From positions 558,001 to 622,000 of the forward strand of contig NZ_PKOJ01000001.1 in the NCBI RefSeq assembly GCF_002860325.1: a stretch of 64,000 bases of DNA. Direction: 5' to 3'. Position numbers and translations under genes: made by a program. The stretch's first letter is position 1, and every line of letters starts with the position of its first letter. This document shows positions 26,610 through 34,700 of this stretch, one piece after another. Under the pieces are notes generated by a model, which saw only the letters and a program-made list of their open reading frames with translations, ran no database searches and was not told the origin of the DNA. This DNA is from Neptunicoccus cionae. GTDB taxonomy: Bacteria > Pseudomonadota > Alphaproteobacteria > Rhodobacterales > Rhodobacteraceae.

Positions 26610-26900
26610 TCAGGCGTTGATTACGTCTTTCAGAGCTTTTGCAATGGTCACTTTTGCCACGCGGTCAGCGTCTTTCTTCATTTGCTCGCCAGTGGCAGGG
26701 TTGCGAACCATGCGCTCCGGACGGGCACGACAAGCGAATTTGCCAAGACCTGGGATGGTTGCGGCGCCACCGGCTGCAACTTCTTTGGTGATGACGGAAG
26801 CCAGCGCCTCGAGAAATTCGTTTGCTGTTTTCTTGTCAGAATCTGTTGCTTCGGCCAGTGCGGCAACGAGCTGTGTTTTGGTCATAGGTTTTTGCGTCAC
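26610..26900 (-). CDS. HU family DNA-binding protein
   Basis: A 96-residue histone-like protein. The helical dimerisation part contains TKTQLVAALAEATDSDKKTA, the hallmark GKF strand sits in IPGLGKFACRARPER, and the DNA-binding arm holds RNPATGEQ. It bends and compacts DNA. GTG 26900 is chosen because GAGGAG lies seven bases before it; ATG 26915 and ATG 26885 are in-frame alternatives. A strong terminator follows. Its promoter should lie in 26901-27100, but no clear boxes were found. Confidence 0.92.
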   Translation of the reverse strand: MTQKPMTKTQLVAALAEATDSDKKTANEFLEALASVITKEVAAGGAATIPGLGKFACRARPERMVRNPATGEQMKKDADRVAKVTIAKALKDVINA

Positions 26901-26915
26901 GTGACTGCTCCTCAT

Positions 26916-27135
26916 TGATCTTACGACATGCCCGGCGTCGGGCCCCGTAGTGGGTGTCCTGCGGCATTTAACAAGATATTGCGGTTCAACACAATGATAG
27001 AGACCGACGAAAAGGCTGAAAAACGCCTATTTTTATGGGTTTTTCGCGAATTAGCCCCCATTTTGGCCGGTGCCCGCCGGTCGTCGGCTAAACGGCGGGC
27101 ATTTCTGATATAAAACCAACACGGTTCAACGGTTG
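26916..27135. other. intergenic region upstream of the HU gene
   Basis: No convincing ORF. GC content drops and AT-rich stretches occur around 26965-27065, consistent with the HU promoter. A short imperfect palindrome GCCCGCCG/CGGCGGGC lies at about 27071-27098 and may end amn transcription. Confidence 0.35.
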
Positions 27136-28623
27136 TTAGAGGAAGGCTGTCTCGTCAAAGCTGCGTAATTTGCGCGAATGCAGGCGTTCCAGCGGCATGT
27201 CGCGAAGTGACTCCATGGCGCGGATTCCGATGAGCAGATGGCGTGTGACCTGTGTGCGATAGAATTCGGATGCCATGCCCGGAAGTTTGAGCTCTCCGTG
27301 CAGGGGCTTGTCCGATACGCACAGCAAAGTGCCGTAGGGGACGCGGAAGCGGAAGCCGTTTGCCGCGATTGTGGCGCTCTCCATATCAAGGGCAATAGCC
27401 CGGGATTGGGACAGTCTTTGCACGGGGCCGGATTGCTCTCTCAACTCCCAGTTGCGGTTGTCAACGCTGGCCACAGTGCCGGTCCGCATCACCCGTTTCA
27501 GGGCGTAGCCTTCCAGTTCCGTGACATCTGCAACAGCCTGTTCCAATGCGATCTGGATTTCCGCCAGAGCCGGCACCGGCACCCAGATTGGCAGGTCGTT
27601 GTCCAGAACGCTATCCTCTCGCACATAGGCATGGGCAAGCACATAATCCCCGAGGCTTTGGGAGTTTCTCAGTCCGGCGCAATGGCCAAGCATCACCCAT
27701 GCGTGGGGCCTTAAAACGGCGATATGATCAGTCGCAGTTTTTGCATTGGACGGCCCGACGCCGATATTTACCAGTGTAATGCCGGACCCGTCCGCCCGTT
27801 TCAGGTGGTAAGTGGGCATCTGCGGCTGGCGGAACGCGGAATCCACATGGGGATTTTCCGCTGTTGCGATGGAGTTTCCCGAGGCCACAAATTCGGTGTA
27901 GCCGCTGTCGGGATCCTGAATGGCCTGCATCCCGAAGGTGACGAACTCATCCATGTAAAACCCGTAGTTGGTAAACAGGATGTGGTTCTGGAAATGCTCG
28001 GGGTCGGTGGCGGTGTAATGGGCCAGACGGGCAAGGGAATAGTCGATCCGTTGCGCTGTAAATGTAGCCAGTGGCCGGATACCATCTGCATCCGGTTCCG
28101 CATCCCCGTTGGCGATGTCGTCATTGGTTGTCTTCAAATCCGGTACATCAAAAATATCCCGCAGCGGGCGGGCGTCGGCGCGAACCTGACCTTCGGCCAG
28201 ACGCAATTCTTCGGTCAGGGCAAAGTGCAGCGGAATTGGCACATCCGAAACGGACACTGTGACCGGAACTTCGTGGTTTTCCAGCAAAAGCTCGATCTGC
28301 TGGCGCAGGTAATTGCCGAACAGTTTGGGTCGCGTCAGTGTGGTTGTATAGGTTCCGGGCTCCCCTACATGACCAAACGACAGGCGACTGTCTACTTGGG
28401 TGTATGTGGATGTAGTGATGGAAAGCTGCGGGTAATAAGCGCGATAATGGCCTTTGGGCGGGGTGCCCGCGTGATACTCCGAGAACTGCGCACACAGAAA
28501 ATCCGTCGCAATCGTGTAAAGCCGTTCAATCGCGGCAACGGCCTCTGCGGCCGAGGTAAAGGTCTCGGCTTTGGGGGTTTCCGGTATAATCAGGTTGGTC
28601 AGTATCGGTGTTTTACTATGCAT
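27136..28623 (-). CDS. amn: AMP nucleosidase
   Basis: Hydrolyses AMP to adenine and ribose 5-phosphate. The 495-residue protein has the two-part architecture of Amn. The N-terminal regulatory domain contains GHYRAYYPQLSITTSTYTQ. The C-terminal nucleoside-phosphorylase-like catalytic domain contains NIGVGPSNAKTATDHIAVLRPHAW, ALDMESATIAANGFRFRVPY and the final LPLERLHS-like end. It follows ade on the same strand, so adenine released here can be deaminated by the neighbour. Confidence 0.93.
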   Translation of the reverse strand: MHSKTPILTNLIIPETPKAETFTSAAEAVAAIERLYTIATDFLCAQFSEYHAGTPPKGHYRAYYPQLSITTSTYTQVDSRLSFGHVGEPGTYTTTLTRPKLFGNYLRQQIELLLENHEVPVTVSVSDVPIPLHFALTEELRLAEGQVRADARPLRDIFDVPDLKTTNDDIANGDAEPDADGIRPLATFTAQRIDYSLARLAHYTATDPEHFQNHILFTNYGFYMDEFVTFGMQAIQDPDSGYTEFVASGNSIATAENPHVDSAFRQPQMPTYHLKRADGSGITLVNIGVGPSNAKTATDHIAVLRPHAWVMLGHCAGLRNSQSLGDYVLAHAYVREDSVLDNDLPIWVPVPALAEIQIALEQAVADVTELEGYALKRVMRTGTVASVDNRNWELREQSGPVQRLSQSRAIALDMESATIAANGFRFRVPYGTLLCVSDKPLHGELKLPGMASEFYRTQVTRHLLIGIRAMESLRDMPLERLHSRKLRSFDETAFL

Positions 28624-28687
28624 ATTCAGCTCGTCTCGTTTCTTGTTATTCTTTGTTCAGGCGGGCATTTGCCACTGGAGTGCGGCG

Positions 28688-30487
28688 TTATTCGACAAAT
28701 AGTGGCGTCATCTCGAATTTGACGACATCAACCAGCCCCAGATCCGAAATCCGCAATTCCGGTATCACCACCAGCGCCAGAAGAGAGTGCTGCATATAGG
28801 CATTGTTCACAGTGCAGCCACATTCCGCCATCGCAGCAACCATCCGGTCGGCCGCTTTGGCCACTTCTTGTGCGGGGCGGTCCGACATCAGGCCGGCGAT
28901 GGGCAGTTCGACCATTGCGATTTCGACGCCATCCTTGAAGACACAGATGCCGCCGCCCACTTCACCCAGACGGTTGGCTGCAAGCGCCATATTCTCGCGG
29001 TCCGTGCCAACAACAATCATATGGTGGCTGTCATGGGCCACGGTCGAGGCCATAGCCATCTTGCCGGTATAGTTGAAACCCGACACGAAACCGTTGGTAA
29101 CGCCCCCTGTTGCGCGGTGCCGTTCTACCAGTGCGATCTGGCAGACATCCTGTGCGGGGTCACCGTTAACCCTGCCGTCATCAACGGCAAGCTCTGTTGT
29201 CAGTGCCTTTGTCGGAGCCTGATTTTCCACAACGCCGATGACTCTTGCCGTGACAGTATTCGCTCCCTCCGGACCTGAAATGCTGAAATCGTCCGCGCCA
29301 AGGGATTTGCCCAGATGCACCGTTTGCCGCGTGTCCGCCGGCCAGGCGTAGGCCGTTGGATCGACGATATTTTCGCCATTCTCTGCCACGATTTCACCGC
29401 GGGCCATGACCAGTTCGATCGGCAGGGTTTTCAGGTCCGAGGTCAGGATAATATCCGCCCGCCGCCCCGGCGTGACAGAGCCGATATCCCGTTCCAGCCC
29501 GAAATGGGTGGCCGTGTTGATTGTGGCCATTTGCAATGCGACCACGGGATCACAGCCGCATTCGATGGCATGGCGCACAACGCGGTTCATGTGGCCGTCA
29601 TTCACCAAAGTACCGGAGTGGCTGTCATCGGTGCACAGAATAAAGTTGCGCGGGTCGAGTCCCTTTTCCGTCACTGCCGTAATTTGCGTTTCCACGTCAT
29701 ACCATGCCGAACCGAGCCGCATCATGGAGCGCATGCCCTGACGGACACGGGCAATGGCGTCCGCCTCGCAGGTGCCTTCGTGATCATCTGCAGGGCCGCC
29801 CGCCACATAAGCCGCGAAATCCGGCCCGAGATCGGGGGACGCATAATGCCCGCCCACGGTTTTCCCTGCCCGTTGTGTGGCAGCAATTTCGCCCAGCATC
29901 TTGGGATCACCGTGGATCACACCGGGAAAGTTCATCATTTCGCCCAGACCGATAATATTCGGCCAGCTCATCGCTTCGGCCACATCTTCGGGCCCGAGTT
30001 CGGTACCTGTGGTTTCAAGGCCGGGTGCGGATGGCGCGCAGGACGGCATTTGTACGAAAACGTTGATCGGCTGGGCCAGTGCCTCGTCGTGCATATGCCG
30101 CACGCCATCCATGCCGAGCACGTTGGCAACTTCGTGCGGATCTACAAACATGGTTGTTGTGCCGTGGGGAATCACCGCCTCGGTAAAGCGGGAAACTGTC
30201 AGCATACCGCTTTCGATATGCATATGCCCGTCGCACAGGCCCGGCATGATATAACGGCCGTTGGCTTCGATAATCTTTGTCGACTCCCCGATGCAGTGGC
30301 TGGCATCCGGCCCGCAAAACGCGATGCGCCCGTCGCGGATCGCAATGTCATGATCGGGCAAAAGTTCGCGGGTGTGGACGTTAACCCAGATACCGCCCTT
30401 GATAACCGTATCCGCCGGTTCACGTCCGGCAGCGGTAGCAATGAGTTGGGGGGCGACGTCGGGCCATGCAGGGAAGTGTGTTTTCAT
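28688..30487 (-). CDS. ade: adenine deaminase
   Basis: Converts adenine to hypoxanthine and ammonia. The 599-residue amidohydrolase-superfamily enzyme shows the metal-binding GLCDGHMHIESGML, FVDPHEVANVLG, GGHYASPDL and CTDDSHSGTLV segments, with the family's C-terminal domain ending in PLFVE. It is the first gene of an ade-amn pair 64 bp apart. The pair turns AMP or adenine into hypoxanthine, feeding purine salvage or nitrogen release. Confidence 0.94.
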   Translation of the reverse strand: MKTHFPAWPDVAPQLIATAAGREPADTVIKGGIWVNVHTRELLPDHDIAIRDGRIAFCGPDASHCIGESTKIIEANGRYIMPGLCDGHMHIESGMLTVSRFTEAVIPHGTTTMFVDPHEVANVLGMDGVRHMHDEALAQPINVFVQMPSCAPSAPGLETTGTELGPEDVAEAMSWPNIIGLGEMMNFPGVIHGDPKMLGEIAATQRAGKTVGGHYASPDLGPDFAAYVAGGPADDHEGTCEADAIARVRQGMRSMMRLGSAWYDVETQITAVTEKGLDPRNFILCTDDSHSGTLVNDGHMNRVVRHAIECGCDPVVALQMATINTATHFGLERDIGSVTPGRRADIILTSDLKTLPIELVMARGEIVAENGENIVDPTAYAWPADTRQTVHLGKSLGADDFSISGPEGANTVTARVIGVVENQAPTKALTTELAVDDGRVNGDPAQDVCQIALVERHRATGGVTNGFVSGFNYTGKMAMASTVAHDSHHMIVVGTDRENMALAANRLGEVGGGICVFKDGVEIAMVELPIAGLMSDRPAQEVAKAADRMVAAMAECGCTVNNAYMQHSLLALVVIPELRISDLGLVDVVKFEMTPLFVE

Positions 30488-30678
30488 GTCCTAGTGTTTC
30501 ACCGCTCGCGCTTTGGTTCAAGAGAAAATTGACCAGATGGTCATGTATCCTGTCTTGCAAAGGCTGGCGGGCTGGAATTTGCGTGACAGGGGGCGATGTG
30601 CCGGGGGTTTAGCTAAAAATGATAACAGTTTTCTAAATGCGGTTTAGCTCTGAAAGGTTTTGGTAGGATTTTTCTGGA

Positions 30679-31086
30679 ATGTTCAATCCAAAGTACAGCG
30701 CTACGGCGCCGGAAACCGCTCTTGAGATTGGAAAACATATGGAAGTTGAAGTCCGGAACGTGGATGGAATAACCGTGGTGCGGCTGTGCGGGCCCCGGCT
30801 TGATGCCGCGCAATCGGTCCGCTTTAAAGAAGCGTTAAGGGATATTTCCGATAAGGGCGCGGATCATATCTTGCTTGATATGTCGAAAATCAGCTTCATG
30901 GACAGCTCCGGATTGGGGGCAATCGTAACTGTACTGAAACAAATGGGGCAGGCAAAATCGCTGGAGCTGGCCGGTTTGACCCCGATCGTTGCGAAGGTAT
31001 TTGCCCTGACGCGGATGGATAAAATCTTTCGCTTGCATGATACAGTCGATGCCGCGCTTTGCTCTTGCAGGAAAGTGGCGGGATGA
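30679..31086 (+). CDS. rbaV: STAS-domain anti-sigma factor antagonist (RbaV/RsbV-like)
   Basis: A 135-residue single STAS domain. The phosphorylatable serine lies in SKISFMDSSGLGA (Ser76/Ser77), the site used by SpoIIAA and RsbV. In the dephosphorylated form such proteins bind the kinase partner and free a sigma factor. ATG 30679 is used; ATG 30739 is in frame and would trim a non-conserved N-terminus. The stop overlaps the kinase gene by ATGA. In Rhodobacter capsulatus the RbaV/RbaW pair affects gene transfer agent production and stationary survival. The gene name is by analogy. Confidence 0.85.
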   Translation: MFNPKYSATAPETALEIGKHMEVEVRNVDGITVVRLCGPRLDAAQSVRFKEALRDISDKGADHILLDMSKISFMDSSGLGAIVTVLKQMGQAKSLELAGLTPIVAKVFALTRMDKIFRLHDTVDAALCSCRKVAG

Positions 31087-31565
31087 CCGGTTCGCCAGAG
31101 ACAGGTCGACGGGTTGCCAGAGTTCACGAGTTGAGTCTGCAAGTCGCCATTCGAAGTGTCCAGTCAGAAGTGTCTCCCGTTCTGGGCCGCATCACCGATT
31201 GGCTCGGGACGCATAAAATCAATCGCAATTTTGTGGAGGAGGTGGAGCTTGTCACTGCAGAGGCGCTGAACAATGTTGTTGAACACGCCTATCTCTACGC
31301 AGAAGATGGTGAAATCCGCATTCTTGTGTCCCTGCGTCCGGGCAAGCTACAGGTACAGATCACGGATGGGGGGCGCAAATTCGATGGCCCACCGCCGGAA
31401 ACGAAAATGGATGTTGAGAAATTCGCGTTCGAAGAACTACCCGAAGGCGGTTTCGGCTGGAACCTGATACGGTCCCTTACAGATGAGGTGGCATTCGAAC
31501 GGGCGGGAGAGAAGAACCGCCTTACCCTCACACGGAGATTGCCTGAAACTGCCGGCGCAGGGTGA
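31083..31565 (+). CDS. rbaW: anti-sigma factor serine kinase (RbaW/RsbW-like)
   Basis: A 160-residue GHKL ATPase-fold protein. EVELVTAEALNNVVEHAY is the N-box, and the G-box region lies in ITDGGRKFDGPPP and LPEGGFGWNLIRSLTDEV. RsbW-type kinases phosphorylate the STAS partner encoded just upstream and hold a sigma factor inactive. ATG 31083 is chosen from the ATGA overlap; a longer in-frame ORF begins inside rbaV. No sigma factor or PP2C phosphatase gene is adjacent, so the target lies elsewhere. Confidence 0.87.
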   Translation: MTGSPETGRRVARVHELSLQVAIRSVQSEVSPVLGRITDWLGTHKINRNFVEEVELVTAEALNNVVEHAYLYAEDGEIRILVSLRPGKLQVQITDGGRKFDGPPPETKMDVEKFAFEELPEGGFGWNLIRSLTDEVAFERAGEKNRLTLTRRLPETAGAG

Positions 31566-31567
31566 AT

Positions 31568-31592
31568 CAAGCCCGTTCCGTGGGCTTGTTTG
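31568..31592 (+). terminator. probable terminator of rbaVW
   Basis: CAAGCCC pairs with GGGCTTG around a seven-base loop, followed by TTTG. It lies three bases after the rbaW stop. Confidence 0.6.
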
Positions 31593-31735
31593 ATCGTGGT
31601 GCCGCTTTTTGGGATGCGGATGTCTGACCGGAATCGGGAACGCAAAAATACTTGATAACAATTGCCAGTGTGATTTGCGAAAAACGGCAGGCTCTGTCAT
31701 GATTTAATCAGATTTTATGTATTTGGAGCGGTGCA

Positions 31736-34700
31736 ATGGCATTTCAAAAGGCTAAAGGGCTTTGGGTTTGGGCTATTCTGTCGGGGATTGTCACCCCCCT
31801 AGCAGCGCCAGCGCAAACTGTGGGGCACGCGATTCCCGAACGTCGGATCGAGCTTTCGGAAAAGACCGATTTTTACGGTTCTGATATTCGCAACATCTTC
31901 GATGTTACATTCAAAGACTGTGTTGCTGCCTGTCTTGCCGATCCCAATTGTAAGGCCTTTACCTATAACCGGACCTCATCCGCCTGCTTCCCCAAATCTG
32001 CCATTGGAGAGAAAAGCGTGTTTGAAGGCGCAACTTCGGCTGAGGTGCACGAGGTTGCGACGGATGGTTTGCAATTCGCCGACGCTCAGGCGCAGAAACT
32101 CGAATTCTTACCGGAATCCTACCTTAAAAACGCAAGCAACATCGCGGGGCGCAACGGAACGTGGTACCCGACGAATGGCTGGTCATATGATGCGCTCGTT
32201 GCTGAGGCCCGCAAGGTCGAAGCAGAGGGCCGTCTGGTCCGCGCCTTGGAGCTTTCTCTTGCTGCCGCGAATGACGCAGATCGCGCAGAAGTATGGATAG
32301 AAGCTGCGCGACTTGCCAATCAGGCCAAGGCGAACACAGGTAACCAGCGCAGATTGATTGGTGAAATCCGGACCGCAGGCGCGATCAACGGTTTCCTGCG
32401 CGCGCGCGAAGCGCCCCAACAGGTCAACGCGCTGCAAGAGCTGGCCCATGGTTTGGAAGCGGACGGGCAAGGGCGCCAGATGATTCCGGTTTTGCGTCTC
32501 GCCCAATCCATCTCGCCGCGACAGGAAACGGAAGAGGCGCTTGACCGTGCGATCAATCTGTATGGCTTTCGCATTCTGGATCACACGGTAGATCACAACG
32601 CCGCTGCGCCGCGTGTCTGTGCAGAATTTTCTGAAGAACTGGTGAAAGGCACTGTCGAATATTCCGATTTTATACGCACCGATGCGCAAGGACTGGTGGC
32701 CGAAGCGGACGGACATCAATTGTGTATCGAAGGTGTCAGCCATGGCCAGACCCACCGTATTGCCTTCCGGCAGGGGCTGCCGGCGGCAAACGGCGAGGTT
32801 TTGCAAAAAACAGTCGAAATGAACGTTTATGTTCAGGACCGCGATCCGGTTGCGCGGTTCGCAGGGCGCAGCTATCTGCTGCCCAAACGTGACGGAGCCA
32901 GTGTGCCGCTCACAACGGTCAACCTTGAAAAGGTCGACGTCAAAATTTACCGCGTCGGCGACCGGAATCTTCTGCGAAGCCTGCAGGAAGGCATGTTCTC
33001 CAAGCCGGTTTCACGTTGGGATCTGGATTTTGTTGCCAATGAACTGGGGCAGGAAGTCTGGAGCGGGTCTGCGGATATCACGCCGGAATTGAACCGCGAA
33101 GTGGTCACAGCCCTGCCCATAGGCGACGCGCTTGGCGATTTCGAGCCGGGCGTCTACACAATGACGGCGCGGGTGCCAGGGGCCTTGCGCGAAGATGAGG
33201 ATACCGTTGCAGCGCAGTGGTTTATCGTCTCGGACATTGGTATTTCTTCGTTGAAGGGAAATGTCGGGCTGCATGTGTTTGCCCGATCACTGAACAGCGC
33301 GGAACCGATTGGCGGTGCCACGGTTCGGCTGGTCAGCAAGGCCAATGTGGTTCTGGCCGAGACAACAACAGATGGTGCAGGTCATGCCCGTTTTGACAGC
33401 GGGCTTGCGCTGGGTACAGGCGGAAGCGCCCCTGCGCTGGTGACGGTCGAAACGCCGGAGGGGGATTATGCCTTTCTGGATCAGGCGGCAGCAGAATACG
33501 ACCTGTCCGATCGCGGGGTTGAGGGCCGGCCGGCACCCCCTCCGATTGACGTATTCCTGGCCACAGACCGTGGTGCCTACCGTCCCGGAGCCGTGGTTCA
33601 TACCACGCTTCTGGCGCGCAATCACAAAGTAGAGGCGCTGAACGGCGTGCCGGTCACACTGGATCTGATCCGCCCTGACGGCGTGCGCCACAGCCGCAAA
33701 CTTGCACGTGCTGCGGGCGCTGGCGGGGCTGTTACATCTTTCGATCTGCCCGCGAATGCAGCGCGGGGCAGTTGGAAATTGCAGGCCTTTACCGATCGGG
33801 ATGCCCCAGCCCTGCTGGAACAGCGTATTCTTGTTGAAGACTTTGTCCCCGAGAAAATTGATTTCGATCTGGCGCTGGGCGCCGGTCCGTACCTTGTGAC
33901 AGACCGCCCCGAACTAAGCATTGATGCGCGCTACCTGTTTGGTGCTGTCGGGGCAGGGCTGGATATCGAAGGGGAGGTGAAACTCTCTGCCGCGCGGAGT
34001 CTGGACGGGTTTCCGGGCTTTGTGTTCGGATCTGTGGATGACGTGTTCAGCACACGATACGAAACCATCAGCGGTGCAGGGCAAACGGACGCAACAGGCA
34101 AGCGGAGTCTGACGCTTAACCTGCCTGCTGTGGATGATGTGGCAAAGCCGCTGGAAATGACCGCCCATATCCGGCTGCGGGACGGCTCCGGCCGCCCTGT
34201 AGAGCGGAGAGTGTCGGCGCCTGTGCTGCCAGGACGGGCGATGCTCGGAATTAAACCCCTGTTTGACGGGACGCTTGGCGAAGGGGCCGAGGCCGGTTTT
34301 CAGCTTGTGGCTGTCGGGGCAGATGGCACTGCGACCGGAATGGAGTCTGTAAGCTGGGAGTTGAACCGGCTTCACACCCGTTATCAGTGGTACCAACAAT
34401 ACGGCAGCTGGAACTACGAACCGATTACCAGACGGGAACGAATCGCGGTGGGAACCGTTGATATTCCGTCAGATGGCGGCGCACAGATTGCTGCCGGTGT
34501 GGAGTGGGGGGCTTACGAGTTGAAAGTCACCCATAAAGCCGCCCCATACGCAGCGAGTTCCCTGCGGTTCAATGCCGGATGGTATGCCAGTGGCAACAGT
34601 GATGACACTCCGGATCTTCTGGATGTGGCGATGGATCGATCGAAATACGCCGTTGGCGAAACAGCCACGCTGCGTATGAACGCCCGCTTTGACGGTGTGG

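Noticed and set aside
26928-27113. A 61-codon plus-strand ORF upstream of the HU gene
   Set aside because: Lies in AT-rich promoter-like DNA, has no ribosome site and no sensible composition.
29315-30532. A 405-codon plus-strand ORF over adenine deaminase
   Set aside because: Antisense to ade, which has all its metal-site motifs.
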